64,000 nt of DNA from an uncultured Poribacteria bacterium (lineage in GTDB: Bacteria > Poribacteria > WGA-4E > PCPOR2b), in the NCBI GenBank assembly GCA_958296125.1, contig OY282444.1, forward strand, positions 1,793,940-1,857,939, in the 5' to 3' direction. How positions within the stretch are numbered: the stretch's first letter is position 1; each line of letters opens with the position of its first letter. Positions 55,903-64,000 of this stretch are shown piece after piece. The notes under the pieces were generated by a model. That model saw nothing but the letters and a program-made list of their open reading frames with translations, had not been told where the DNA came from and did no database searches. Made by a program: the position numbers and the translations under genes.

Positions 55903-55945
55903 GGTATGACCCCTTCCTTATCTTCTAGGGATTGAGAGCCGTTTT

Positions 55946-57316
55946 CTACTCCACTCGCCCGGAAGCCAATTCGTACTTTCCCTGAATCCCCTTGACAGCT
56001 GTTGCACTCCCGTGCTGCCAGAAGTAATTCCCGAACTGTGATGCCAAACGGATAGCTTCATGCGGATGCTGATCAATGAGATTGTTCTGCTCGCGCGGGT
56101 CTTCAAGCAGGTTGTAGAGCTCATCGGGCTCACCTTCAGGACGCTGGATATAGCTCCATGTCGCATCCCGAATACACCGATCTGCTCCCTCATGGTATCC
56201 CGTAATAACAGTATCACGATGCGAATCGCTGTTCCCTGTGAGGACATTGAGGAAACTGTCGCCGTGCATCGACGAGATGTTATTCCCCAATCCGAGTGCC
56301 TCAAGCAGTGTCGGAAGAAAATCTTGGAATTGTATGATTGCACCAGTTCGGCGTGCGCCTTCACCCTTCGGAAGCCGCACCATAAAGGGGATTTTGAGTA
56401 GTTCATTATACATCCGATCTGCGCCTTTGAGAAACTTCCCGTGATCGCCGAGGGGATGTCCGTGGTCTGCGAGCAGGAAGATTAATGAATCGTCATAATA
56501 CCCAAGCTGCTTTAACCGATCAAAGAGTCTACCAAGACAATGATCCACAAAAGCCGCTTCGCCGGCGTAAAGCCCCTGAATGTGCTTAATCTCGGCCTCG
56601 CTCGCCCAATCGCTTGCCACGCCGCCCATCGGCATAACGATACGGGGCCCATTATAATCTGAATCGGTATAGGTATCCCACGGATCCGGCGGATCCCACG
56701 GCTCGTGGGGGTCAAAGGAATCAATCCAGAGGAAAAGCTTCTCATGTGGACGGTTATCCTCAAGCCACCCAACCCCTTCATCCACCACCTTATGAGCAAA
56801 CCAATCTTCGGGACCTGCGAACTGGTCGGTGTTTGCCAAAAACTGACTGATCCGATTGCGCCACTGTTCGGGAAAATTCTCGTTGATATAGTCGTTAAGA
56901 TCCCGTTTCAGAGGAGCGGATACATAGGGGTCGTATTCCTGCCCGCGGATCCAACGGTAAGAGTGGAAATCGCGATGGAAGTTCATTCTCGGTGCGCGGT
57001 AGTGATAGGTATCCGAAATGAGTCCAGAAACGTATCCCTCTTGGCTCAAGATTTGTGCGATTGCCATATCTTCCGGGGTTAACGGCTGCCAAGGACGGTA
57101 TGGAAGCGTCCGCTGCCCCGTCATCAGTTGGGTGCGGATTGGGATTGTGGGTAAGGCTTCCGGGTAGGCATTCTCGAAAACAACGCACTCTTCCGCGAAC
57201 TGATCGATATTGGGTGTTTGACACGGTGCGATGCCTTCAAACGCAGGGGTGCCTTTGTGATAGGTGCTGACGTGGTCTTGACGGAAACTATCCAGGACAA
57301 TAACGATGAGATTCAC
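55946..57316 (-). CDS. Sulfatase-like hydrolase lacking the formylglycine Cys
   Basis: A 456-residue alkaline-phosphatase-superfamily enzyme of the sulfatase type. Metal and active-site elements include NLIVIVLDSFRQDHVSTY, LFLWIDSFDPHEPWDPP and LLADHGHPLGDHGKFLKG. At the nucleophile position, where sulfatases have C/S-x-P-x-R, it has TIPIR (PTIPIRTQLMTGQ), so Thr replaces the Cys. It probably acts as a phosphodiesterase or phosphatase, or uses Thr directly. There is no signal peptide, so it is cytoplasmic. GTG 57316 has GGAGG 8 bases upstream; TTG 57331 overlaps that site. Confidence 0.86.
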   Translation of the reverse strand: MNLIVIVLDSFRQDHVSTYHKGTPAFEGIAPCQTPNIDQFAEECVVFENAYPEALPTIPIRTQLMTGQRTLPYRPWQPLTPEDMAIAQILSQEGYVSGLISDTYHYRAPRMNFHRDFHSYRWIRGQEYDPYVSAPLKRDLNDYINENFPEQWRNRISQFLANTDQFAGPEDWFAHKVVDEGVGWLEDNRPHEKLFLWIDSFDPHEPWDPPDPWDTYTDSDYNGPRIVMPMGGVASDWASEAEIKHIQGLYAGEAAFVDHCLGRLFDRLKQLGYYDDSLIFLLADHGHPLGDHGKFLKGADRMYNELLKIPFMVRLPKGEGARRTGAIIQFQDFLPTLLEALGLGNNISSMHGDSFLNVLTGNSDSHRDTVITGYHEGADRCIRDATWSYIQRPEGEPDELYNLLEDPREQNNLIDQHPHEAIRLASQFGNYFWQHGSATAVKGIQGKYELASGRVE

Positions 57317-57377
57317 TATGATGACCTCCAAGTTTCAGATCTGTAACGCTTTTTGTTGCTGGATCAACTGCGATTTT

Positions 57378-57406
57378 ATTCTATCACAATCAAGCGTATG
57401 CGACAA
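57378..57406 (-). promoter_or_regulatory. Sigma-70-like promoter for the sulfatase-like operon
   Basis: On the minus strand TTGTCG (57401-57406), 17 bases, TAGAAT (57378-57383). It is about 62 bases before GTG 57316. Confidence 0.5.
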
Positions 57407-57522
57407 GCGTTTTTTCGCGGTGCACATCGCCGGGATGTTAAGATATGATTTCAGCGATCGAAGTGTGTAAGTCCTACATAATATTTATACGCGATTGCCC
57501 TGGTAGAACCCCACTAAGGCTA

Positions 57523-57551
57523 TTGACAAGCGGAATTTGTCGGACTATAAT
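57523..57551 (+). promoter_or_regulatory. Perfect sigma-70 promoter for ribokinase
   Basis: TTGACA (57523-57528), exactly 17 bases, TATAAT (57546-57551). It drives the gene starting at 57606. Confidence 0.85.
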
Positions 57552-57605
57552 CTATTCAGCTTCATCGTTGTGCAGGCCTAGGTGCGCCATTGATAGGGGG
57601 TAGGG

Positions 57606-58550
57606 ATGAACGAACAGAGCCCGAAAGTTGTGGTCGTAGGAAGTTTTAACATGGACCTCGTGGTCAAAGCAAGCCACCGTCCACAAAAAGGCGAGACGCT
57701 CATGGGGGAAGAATTCGGCATGTTTATCGGGGGGAAAGGGAGCAATCAGGCAATTGCCGCTGCACGCTTGGGGGCGGATGTGACGATGATTGGCAGACTA
57801 GGAACGGATCTTTTTGGAGATACGTTAATGACCGCCCATGCCGAGGAGGACATCTGCACGGATTATGTCGTCCGAGATACGGAGGTCGGGACAGGGGTTG
57901 CGTCGATATTGATTGATGCCGACGGAGATAATAGCATCGTGATTGTGCCACAGGCGAATATGCGTCTGAGCGTTGCAGATATAGAACGGGCTTCGGAGTC
58001 AATCGCCGCCGCAGATGTACTCCTTCTGCAATTGGAAGTACCAATTGCTGCTTCCCAACGTGCCGCAGAGATCTCGAAATCCAACGGTGCAACGGTGGTG
58101 CTTAACCCTGCCCCGGCACAGGAATTGCCGGATGACTTTTTGGCGCAAGTGGACATTCTCACCCCCAACGCAGTGGAAACCGGATCGCTGTCAGGTTTCA
58201 AGGTTTCCACTGCGACAGAGGCAGAACGCGCCGCCAAAGTGCTGTTGGACCAGGGACTCTCTGCTGTGATTTTGACACTCGGTGAGCGAGGTGCGCTATT
58301 GCTGACACCCAATCTGACGCAACAGGTTCCAGCGTACCCCGTCGAGGTAGTGGATACGACCGCGGCAGGGGATGCCTTTTGCGGTGCGCTCGCAACGATG
58401 CTCGCACGGGGCGAAAATCTTGTGGATGCGGTCGCCTTTGCCAACGCCGCGGGTGCCTTAGCCGTTACTGTACTCGGCGCAGCCCCATCTGTGCCAACTG
58501 CGGCGCAGGTTGAGGCGTTTCGTGAGAAGCACAGTGAATCACAGGACTGA
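57606..58550 (+). CDS. rbsK: Ribokinase
   Basis: A 314-residue PfkB-family sugar kinase. Ribose-binding elements GSFNMDLV and GGKGSNQAIAAARLGA are near the N-terminus. The catalytic and anion-hole motif is DTTAAGDAFCGAL (about residue 250). TLGERGALLL is typical of ribokinase. It phosphorylates ribose to ribose 5-phosphate in the cytoplasm. No ribose transporter is adjacent. It has its own consensus promoter. Confidence 0.92.
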   Translation: MNEQSPKVVVVGSFNMDLVVKASHRPQKGETLMGEEFGMFIGGKGSNQAIAAARLGADVTMIGRLGTDLFGDTLMTAHAEEDICTDYVVRDTEVGTGVASILIDADGDNSIVIVPQANMRLSVADIERASESIAAADVLLLQLEVPIAASQRAAEISKSNGATVVLNPAPAQELPDDFLAQVDILTPNAVETGSLSGFKVSTATEAERAAKVLLDQGLSAVILTLGERGALLLTPNLTQQVPAYPVEVVDTTAAGDAFCGALATMLARGENLVDAVAFANAAGALAVTVLGAAPSVPTAAQVEAFREKHSESQD

Positions 58551-58598
58551 AACTCTCGGATTCTAACTTTTCTGAAAGTGGCTCATGCCAAAAGAAAG

Positions 58599-58645
58599 TG
58601 CAAAACGCGAAAGGTGTGAAACGTGATGCGTGAAACGTGAAAACA
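58599..58645 (+). repeat. AAACGTGA-type short tandem repeat
   Basis: Imperfect repeats of 7-8 bases (GTGAAACGTGATGCGTGAAACGT-like; shown in part: GTGAAACGTGATGCG). Related AAACGT strings occur at about 16578-16601 and in the inverted repeats near 10.76 and 11.55 kb. It looks like a dispersed intergenic repeat of this genome. Confidence 0.5.
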
Positions 58646-58762
58646 ATTACGGAACTCATAAAAAAGAAAATGCAAAACACAAAGAGAAACCGAGTTGTGG
58701 TCATTGAGCAGATTGATAACCAACTCAACATTGAGATTGACACGCTAACTAAGATGGGTTAA
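58637..58762 (+). CDS. Possible 41-residue protein
   Basis: GTG 58637 opens MKTITELIKKKMQNTKRNRV then VVIEQIDNQLNIEIDTLTKMG and TAA. The composition is Lys/Ile rich and protein-like. No ribosome-binding site is evident, and the start lies within the AAACGTGA repeats. It could be a remnant. It is the only coding-like sequence in the 323-base gap between rbsK and dapA. Confidence 0.25.
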   Translation: MKTITELIKKKMQNTKRNRVVVIEQIDNQLNIEIDTLTKMG

Positions 58763-58873
58763 AATAAACCTAATCTAAACACCGAGTTATTTTTTTGAGG
58801 GTCAATACTGAAAAACCTGAGAGGTTAGTAAAATTCACTTACCAAAACACCATGACTATAAGGAGGCAAAAAA

Positions 58874-59752
58874 ATGTTTGAAGGATCCTTTGTCGCACTT
58901 GTGACACCATTCACAGACGATGAATCCCTTGATGAAGCCAAACTCAAAGAACTAATCGAATTTCAGATCGATGGGGGCACACACGGCATCGTTCCCTGTG
59001 GCACTACCGGTGAATCGCCCTCCCTTTCAGAAGAGGAACATGATCGCGTGATAGAAATCACGGTTGAGACCGTCAACGGCCGTGTGCCAATCATCGCAGG
59101 GACCGGCTCCAATTCGACGACGCGGACGTTGCGAGCAACAGAGCACGCAAAAGCCGCCGGTGCTGACGCTGCGCTCATTGTTACGCCTTACTACAATAAA
59201 CCGAATCAACAGGGATTGTACGCGCATTACATGAAAATCGCCGACAGCGTTGACATCCCGATTATTATCTACAATGTTCCCGGGCGGTGTGGGACTGATA
59301 TTCTCTCAGAGACCGTTGCTCGACTCGCTGAACACCCGAATATCGTGGGGCTCAAAGAGGCAACCGGTGAACTTAAACGCTCTAGTGAACTAATCTCAAT
59401 GTGTCCTGACGATTTTGTCGTGCTTTCGGGCGATGACATCAATACCTTGCCAATCCTCTCTGTCGGTGGAAAGGGCGTGATCTCGGTCGTTGCGAATGTG
59501 AATCCCGCTGATATTGCTGAGACGTGTAACGCCTTCAAAGCGGGTAATATTGAACTCGCTCGAAAACTCCACTACAAAACCATGCAGTTAGCGGTGGACC
59601 TCTTTATCGAGACCAATCCCATCCCCGCGAAAACTGCGCTCATGCTAATGGGGAAACTCAACGGCAAACTGCGGCTCCCACTCGCACCCCTCACACCTGC
59701 CAATCAGGAGACGCTGCGTCAAACATTGAAAGATGCAGGTTTGGTTGGCTAG
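58874..59752 (+). CDS. dapA: 4-hydroxy-tetrahydrodipicolinate synthase
   Basis: A 292-residue TIM-barrel aldolase. The substrate loop is PCGTTGESPSLS (about 41-52), the catalytic Tyr is in IIIYNVPGR (about 133) and the Schiff-base Lys in VGLKEATGEL (about 161). LSGDDINTLPILSVGGKGVI is conserved. It condenses pyruvate with aspartate semialdehyde in the lysine/diaminopimelate pathway. AAGGAGG lies 8 bases upstream of ATG 58874. The length is normal and the family match is strong. Confidence 0.95.
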   Translation: MFEGSFVALVTPFTDDESLDEAKLKELIEFQIDGGTHGIVPCGTTGESPSLSEEEHDRVIEITVETVNGRVPIIAGTGSNSTTRTLRATEHAKAAGADAALIVTPYYNKPNQQGLYAHYMKIADSVDIPIIIYNVPGRCGTDILSETVARLAEHPNIVGLKEATGELKRSSELISMCPDDFVVLSGDDINTLPILSVGGKGVISVVANVNPADIAETCNAFKAGNIELARKLHYKTMQLAVDLFIETNPIPAKTALMLMGKLNGKLRLPLAPLTPANQETLRQTLKDAGLVG

Positions 59753-59776
59753 TAATGGGGCAACCTTGGTTTGATG

Positions 59777-59820
59777 GATAGCCTGTCGATCGATGCTGCA
59801 AAATTGAGCGACAGGCTATC
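59777..59820 (+). promoter_or_regulatory. 12-bp perfect hairpin between dapA and the next gene
   Basis: GATAGCCTGTCG (59777-59788) and CGACAGGCTATC (59809-59820) pair perfectly with a 20-base loop. It begins 24 bases after the dapA stop and ends 28 bases before the aldo/keto reductase start. There is no T-run. It could block 3' exonucleases or serve as a regulator site. Confidence 0.55.
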
Positions 59821-59848
59821 TGACAGCTTATCAATTGGAGGAGCAGCG

Positions 59849-60793
59849 ATGCAATATCGTGGGTTGGGAACAACGGGCTTGACTGTTTCCGAAATCGGCA
59901 TGGGAACGTGGGAACTGGGTGGACGAGAGTGGGGAGATATAGACGAAGCAACAGCAATCCGTCTGCTTCAGTATGCGTATGAACAGGGGGTTACTCTGTA
60001 TGATACCGCCGACCAGTACGGCGGCGGTCGCTCTGAACAGCTGCTCGGACAGGCTTTCGCTAACATGCAAGACGCAGTGGTTATCGCTACGAAAGTTGGC
60101 TATGAAATAGACTCCGATGGCTGGGTGAGTCAGGGGTGGGAACGACGGCCGTCGTATAACGCTTCCCGTGACTACATTCGCACCGCTGTGGAGGGGAGTT
60201 TACAGCGGTTGGGGCGTGAAACGATAGACACTTACCAATTCCACGCGCCTCCGGCTCCTGAACAGTGGGATGAAGCCTTCGAGACAATGGAACAACTCAA
60301 GACTGAGGGGAAGGTGCGCTTCTACGGCGTGTGTCTCGGCAGTGAAGCGCAAGCGTTGCAAGCAGTTGAGGAGACCGGCATCTCCACAATGATGCTGACC
60401 TACAACATCCTGAATCAATCTATGGCTGAAAAGGTTATGCCGGCAGCACAATCCAAAGGTGTAAGCATCATCGTCCGACAACCGCTCGCATCGGGGATGT
60501 TGTCTGGCCAACTGACACTAGAGACAAAGTTTGCCGACAATGACTATCGCAAAACTTGGTCCCGTGAACAGCTTCACAACGACTTGCAAAAGGTGGAAAC
60601 CGTCAAAGAAATTGTCGGTGATGCAACCGCGACTCTTCCGCAAGCCGCCCTCAAATTTATCCTTGCCCATCCAGCCGTTAGTGCGGTTGTCCCCGGCATG
60701 ATGACGACCGCGCAGGTGGACGATGGTGTCGCCACGGCGAATCTCCCCGCGCTTCCGCCGCACATTTTGCAGCAATTGCAGAACAAATTCTGA
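59849..60793 (+). CDS. Aldo/keto reductase
   Basis: A 314-residue AKR with MQYRGLGTTGLTVSEIGMGT at the N-terminus. The catalytic set is Asp and Tyr in LYDTADQYGGGRSEQLLG, Lys in VIATKVGYE and His in TYQFHAPP. VPGMMTTAQVDDGV near the end binds cofactor. ATG 59849 has GGAGGAG 6 bases upstream. The open frame extends 26 codons further, through the intergenic hairpin, so the shorter start is preferred. It reduces an unknown aldehyde or ketone with NAD(P)H. Confidence 0.88.
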   Translation: MQYRGLGTTGLTVSEIGMGTWELGGREWGDIDEATAIRLLQYAYEQGVTLYDTADQYGGGRSEQLLGQAFANMQDAVVIATKVGYEIDSDGWVSQGWERRPSYNASRDYIRTAVEGSLQRLGRETIDTYQFHAPPAPEQWDEAFETMEQLKTEGKVRFYGVCLGSEAQALQAVEETGISTMMLTYNILNQSMAEKVMPAAQSKGVSIIVRQPLASGMLSGQLTLETKFADNDYRKTWSREQLHNDLQKVETVKEIVGDATATLPQAALKFILAHPAVSAVVPGMMTTAQVDDGVATANLPALPPHILQQLQNKF

Positions 60794-60854
60794 CTCAAAA
60801 GGAAGCCAACCGATGTTAAGGAATGTGTGGGGAGTGAGCATTAAAGTTCCCAAC

Positions 60855-61055
60855 CTAGAGCAAGAACCGGAATTTCACAGATAGGTCGGAAACCGGATTG
60901 GCGACAGTTTTACCTTTGAGTTGGAAGGCGAATCTTTTCGTGTTGGATAAGCTGTCACAGACGATAGGAGAGCACATCAATATCTCTTTCTCGCGGAGAG
61001 GCATATCATCGAACATCAACTTGGGGAGTCCCTGCCATACGGCATTTGTTTTCAC
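60855..61055 (-). CDS. Possible small protein or gene fragment
   Basis: A 66-residue frame on the minus strand with an ending (TVANPVSDLSVKFRFLL) that looks like a final outer-membrane beta strand, closing in Leu-Leu. The front half (MKTNAVWQGLPKLMFDDMPL) is less protein-like. It could be the tail of a lost porin-type gene. It occupies the 278-base gap between the aldo/keto reductase and the kinase. Confidence 0.25.
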   Translation of the reverse strand: MKTNAVWQGLPKLMFDDMPLREKEILMCSPIVCDSLSNTKRFAFQLKGKTVANPVSDLSVKFRFLL

Positions 61056-61071
61056 TTACGTTTAACGCCTT

Positions 61072-62727
61072 ATGCTCATGAGTCGCCTGAAGTTTCAACG
61101 CAAGCTGATGGTTCTTTTTGTGGGGATGGCACTGCTACCCACTGTTGTCCTCGTCCTCGTCTCCTACCACCTCATTAGTCGAAGCGTGGAACGTTGGGCA
61201 AAACACCAGATGGCGTTGACACTTGCGAATTCCGCGGCAATTATTGGAGATGCCAGTAAAATCGCGCATACACTTGAACTCTATGAAAACCTCCCCTTGA
61301 CAGATACCGCTGAACTTTTGGCGGTTGATGAGGACTTGGTTGCCGTATTGGATAATTTCGATTCGGCAGCTGTCGAGGTACGAGCGACTGAACTCGCGGA
61401 TACCTATGGCGGTTACCTCATCGCTGTTTACGACTGGGGCGGGGATCTCGTTTTTAGCACCGACCCAAACCATCCTCCCGAAACGCTCACCACTTTTTTA
61501 GGGCTATTAGATGCGTTACCCGACGGTCCAACCATTTCGCACGAATTGGCAGACCAAGGTTTCTTGATATGTGGGGTGCCGATCTTCTCAGAGGATGGGA
61601 GGAAACGCTTGGGGGCGATGGTGGTCGGGAAATCTATGGCATTGACACCCGCCCAAATGCGGGCCCAGATGTCAGCCATCCATAACAAACTCAACCGTCT
61701 GGAAACGGATATCGATGCGGAAGGGACCGCATATCGCCGAACGGAAAGACGCGCAACTGTTATCGCTCTGCTGATTACGGCGGCACTGATTGTCGTCGTT
61801 GCCTTTTTTGTCAGCAAGATCCTCGCAAAAGGAATTAACACGCCAATCCGGTCCCTTGTCGCCGGCACCGAACAGATCTCCAATGGGAACCTCGACTATC
61901 AGGTAGCGGTGCGGACCGATGACGAGTTCGCCATCTTAGCCGGTGCCTTCAACCGGATGGTATCCGACCTGAAAGCGCGCACTGAGGAGTTAAGGCGTGC
62001 CGAAAAAATTGCGGCGTGGCAGGATATCGCACAAAAATTGGCGCATGAAGTTAAGAATCCGTTGACCCCGATTCAGTTGTCGGCACAACGCCTGCAACGC
62101 CGTTACCGCAATAATCCTGACGGTTTCTCTGAACTTCTGGAACGCTGCACCCAAACTATTATCACCGAGGTTGAGGGATTGCGTCGCTTACTCGATGAGT
62201 TTTCCGTACTCGCCCAGATGCCCGCCCCACAACTCTCCCCCGTCAACCTGCGTGAGACGCTTGATGCGACGTTAGCACTCTTCGACGAATTCCCCGACCC
62301 CATCGCTTGTCAAATCGACTGCCCCGCCGATCTCCCTGCCGTTAATGCGGATGCAGACCATCTCAAGCGTGCATTTCTCAACCTTATCAATAACGCCCTT
62401 GAAGCGATGTCGGAGGAATCTGACTCCCCTTCTCCCGTTGAGGGAGGAGAGCGGAAAGGGTGTTTGACAATTCGCGCTTTTGTGTCAACCGATCAATCCA
62501 AAATCTTCGTGCAATTCACCGATACCGGACGGGGCATCTCCCCCGAAGTCCGACCGAAGTTGTTCACCCCGCATGTGTCCACCAAGAGGGACGGCACGGG
62601 GCTTGGGTTGGCGATTGTTAAGAAAGTGATGACCGATCTCGGCGGGGATATACGCCTTGAAGACAATCCACCCGATCAGGTCGGCGTAACTTTCACCTTA
62701 TGGCTGAGAGCGACCGCGAAAAGTTGA
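61072..62727 (+). CDS. NtrY-like sensor histidine kinase
   Basis: A 551-residue sensor kinase. TM1 is about 13-35, an extracytoplasmic sensor spans about 36-218, TM2 is about 228-248, a HAMP domain follows (about 249-303), then the dimerisation helix with AHEVKNPLTPIQLSAQRLQ (phospho-His near 324). The ATPase part has an N-box FLNLINNALEAM, G1 DTGRGIS and G2 GTGLGLAIV. The IQLSAQRLQRRY sequence is typical of NtrY. No response regulator is adjacent, so its NtrX-like partner is elsewhere. The start (61072 or 61078) has no clear ribosome site. Confidence 0.9.
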   Translation: MLMSRLKFQRKLMVLFVGMALLPTVVLVLVSYHLISRSVERWAKHQMALTLANSAAIIGDASKIAHTLELYENLPLTDTAELLAVDEDLVAVLDNFDSAAVEVRATELADTYGGYLIAVYDWGGDLVFSTDPNHPPETLTTFLGLLDALPDGPTISHELADQGFLICGVPIFSEDGRKRLGAMVVGKSMALTPAQMRAQMSAIHNKLNRLETDIDAEGTAYRRTERRATVIALLITAALIVVVAFFVSKILAKGINTPIRSLVAGTEQISNGNLDYQVAVRTDDEFAILAGAFNRMVSDLKARTEELRRAEKIAAWQDIAQKLAHEVKNPLTPIQLSAQRLQRRYRNNPDGFSELLERCTQTIITEVEGLRRLLDEFSVLAQMPAPQLSPVNLRETLDATLALFDEFPDPIACQIDCPADLPAVNADADHLKRAFLNLINNALEAMSEESDSPSPVEGGERKGCLTIRAFVSTDQSKIFVQFTDTGRGISPEVRPKLFTPHVSTKRDGTGLGLAIVKKVMTDLGGDIRLEDNPPDQVGVTFTLWLRATAKS

Positions 62728-62752
62728 ATTTATATGATGGAAGAGGGAAAAA

Positions 62753-62850
62753 ATGTCTGATGAAGTTCTGAGGATTGTACAAGACTTACAGTCAAATAAG
62801 GAGTTAACCTCACTTAGTGAAGCCCACCGCCTTCCCTCGACCTATCGAAT
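62753..62850 (+). pseudogene. Possible truncated gene start
   Basis: ATG 62753 is preceded by AGAGGG at 5 bases and opens MSDEVLRIVQDLQSNKELTS then LSEAHRLPS. The first 25 residues look like the start of a real protein, but the frame then enters the 3' end of the convergent beta-propeller gene, where it is only antisense sequence. The body of the gene seems lost. The resemblance to the N-terminus of restriction-like proteins (NKELTSLDEA-type) is from memory and unverified. Confidence 0.3.
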
Positions 62851-64000
62851 AATATGCACCCGATTCCCGCCTCGCACTGTCTCATCGGGCATCGTGATCG
62901 GTGTTTCGATGAGGGCAATAAACCGCCCGTCCGTGCTGATGTCAATGGTATCGTAGGGGAGTTGTCCCTTCGTGCGATAGGTATAGAGATACTTAGAGAG
63001 ACCGCCTCCCTTGGCGGCGAGATCAAAGACAGAGACACCGTGAAGCTGCTCCTCAGCGTTTCCTCCCTGCTTGGATACACTGACAACGGCATACCGTCCG
63101 GTCCCATCAACTCGCAAGCCTTGGGGCATATTTTCCAACGCCCACTGCCAAACCTTGTCTCCTGACCATGCGTGAGCGAACAGGGTCATTCCATTCGGGT
63201 GAGCTGAGGGCGGCTGTTGCGCGCCTTTCTGCAAATGATACGGGATAAAAGTGTCGCCCGTCACAAAGAACGCGAAGTCATTGGTAGCCCCGATTGTTCC
63301 GTTGGTAGCGATGATTGGGATGCCGCTGACTTCAAAGGGTGTCGTGAGGTTTGCGTTCCACAGCGGCTTGATTTCTCCGAGTTCTGGCATCGCATTGAAA
63401 ATGAACGCTCTCCCATCATCTGTTGCGACATTGATGAACCCTCCATCGGGTGAGACGCTTACCCCGCGCCAGAACGTCACTTCCTCGAAATATGGCTTGA
63501 GTGGATCGAAGGTGTATTTCCACACTGTTTCGCCTGTCTCACCGTCGATGATGTACAACGTGCCGGATTTGAACCCCCTAATCTCCTCACCGCCCCTTCT
63601 GTAAGCGAGGATTGCGACTGTTTTCGCATCACGGCTATAATCAAACCAACTGATAGTCATCGGAAGGGTTTGATCGGAGGGCCACTTCCATTTGAGCGTT
63701 CCCGTTTCTCCATTGAAACGGTAGAGTTGCGCTTTTTTTAACCCAACGCCATCCTTCGCCCACGAGTGATTTCCCACCACAAGTAGGTCGCCCCCATCCG
63801 TTGTCGAGATTCGATAGGGCCCCGGATACTGCACCCATGCGTACACATCGTCAGGATTCTGTGGTATTGAGGTGTCGATATCATCCGCCATGCGGTATCT
63901 CCATAACAGCGTGGGTTTTGTCGTTGACAGATCGTAGGCATAGATGAAGCTATCAGCGGATTGCTCCCCGATATAGAAACGCTCTCCATCCGGACTAAAG
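62842..64000 (-). CDS. PQQ/WD40-type beta-propeller protein (partial)
   Basis: At least 385 residues; the frame stays open to the window edge, so the N-terminus is missing. ATG 63891 is only an internal Met. Repeated blades include SPDGERFYIGEQ, YRFNGETGTLKWKWP, LYIIDGETGETVWKY, SVSPDGGFINVATDDGRAFI and VDGTGRYAVVSV. They fit an outer-membrane- or periplasm-type PQQ-like propeller. No function beyond binding or scaffolding can be given. Confidence 0.72.
   Translation of the reverse strand, partial: FSPDGERFYIGEQSADSFIYAYDLSTTKPTLLWRYRMADDIDTSIPQNPDDVYAWVQYPGPYRISTTDGGDLLVVGNHSWAKDGVGLKKAQLYRFNGETGTLKWKWPSDQTLPMTISWFDYSRDAKTVAILAYRRGGEEIRGFKSGTLYIIDGETGETVWKYTFDPLKPYFEEVTFWRGVSVSPDGGFINVATDDGRAFIFNAMPELGEIKPLWNANLTTPFEVSGIPIIATNGTIGATNDFAFFVTGDTFIPYHLQKGAQQPPSAHPNGMTLFAHAWSGDKVWQWALENMPQGLRVDGTGRYAVVSVSKQGGNAEEQLHGVSVFDLAAKGGGLSKYLYTYRTKGQLPYDTIDISTDGRFIALIETPITMPDETVRGGNRVHIIR

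Noticed and set aside
1-64000. tRNA, rRNA, riboswitch, prophage or insertion sequence
   Set aside because: No cloverleaf with a recognisable T-loop, no rRNA stretch, no transposase or integrase-like protein and no terminal inverted repeats with target duplications were noticed by eye. A covariance-model scan would be needed to be sure.

Overview
The window looks like chromosome of a Gram-negative, diderm, largely uncultivated bacterium. Genes for LpxL-type lipid acylation, an MsbA-type exporter, UppP, SecA and an NtrY-like kinase support this. My best guess is Candidatus Poribacteria or a close relative. The guess rests on four phytanoyl-CoA dioxygenase (PhyH) genes, two DUF6785-type membrane proteins, enolase-superfamily dehydratases, a sulfatase-like hydrolase, LamG proteins, and giant surface proteins ending in a PNPFNP...YWDGRN...SGIYFY sorting-type domain. 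It is inference: no rRNA or tRNA gene is visible. No insertion sequence, CRISPR array or prophage was recognised.

Layout. 1-2.1 kb: tail of a LamG protein, an MFS transporter and a DUF5990 protein. 2.2-11.5 kb, minus strand: two consecutive [PhyH oxygenase + DUF6785 membrane protein] modules, a BMP-type binding lipoprotein or periplasmic protein, UppP, a decayed potB permease pseudogene and a zinc-ribbon protein. 11.6-15.2 kb: a rhodanese-MoeB/ThiF fusion with an in-frame TGA and a SECIS-like hairpin, an EamA transporter, LpxL and PhhB. 15.4-24.4 kb, plus strand: a housekeeping run of a membrane protein, secA, a Trm112-like protein, sppA, a Clp1-type kinase, a methyltransferase and an MsbA-type ABC exporter. 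24.5-26.8 kb: a pentapeptide-repeat protein and a primary-type sigma factor whose region 4.2 helix-turn-helix is duplicated in tandem; a 23-codon upstream ORF overlaps its start by ATGA.

26.9-37 kb: sugar-acid and oxygenase catabolism genes (inositol-phosphatase-like, two PhyH, two mandelate-racemase-family enzymes, Gfo/Idh/MocA, UxuA-like), with a diheme cytochrome c and a DUF547 protein. 37-51.2 kb: two tandem paralogous genes for ~2290-residue surface proteins. Each has a 10-bp tandem repeat between start codon and signal peptide. The array has 11 units and reads in frame in one gene, and 16 units and out of frame in the other, as in a phase-variable ON/OFF pair. The two proteins share leader, body and C-terminal sorting domain but have different heads. 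51.5-57.3 kb, minus strand: a probable five-gene operon (sulfatase-like hydrolase with Thr at the nucleophile position, free-standing MetH activation domain, DUF58 protein, epimerase-like protein, LamG/cohesin-like secreted protein). 57.5-64 kb: ribokinase, DapA, aldo/keto reductase, NtrY-like kinase, a possible truncated gene and a partial beta-propeller protein.

Most interesting: the phase-variable surface-protein pair, the candidate selenocysteine MoeB, and the sigma factor with a doubled DNA-binding motif. Many annotated starts are shorter than the longest open frame because a Shine-Dalgarno sequence sits at the internal start.
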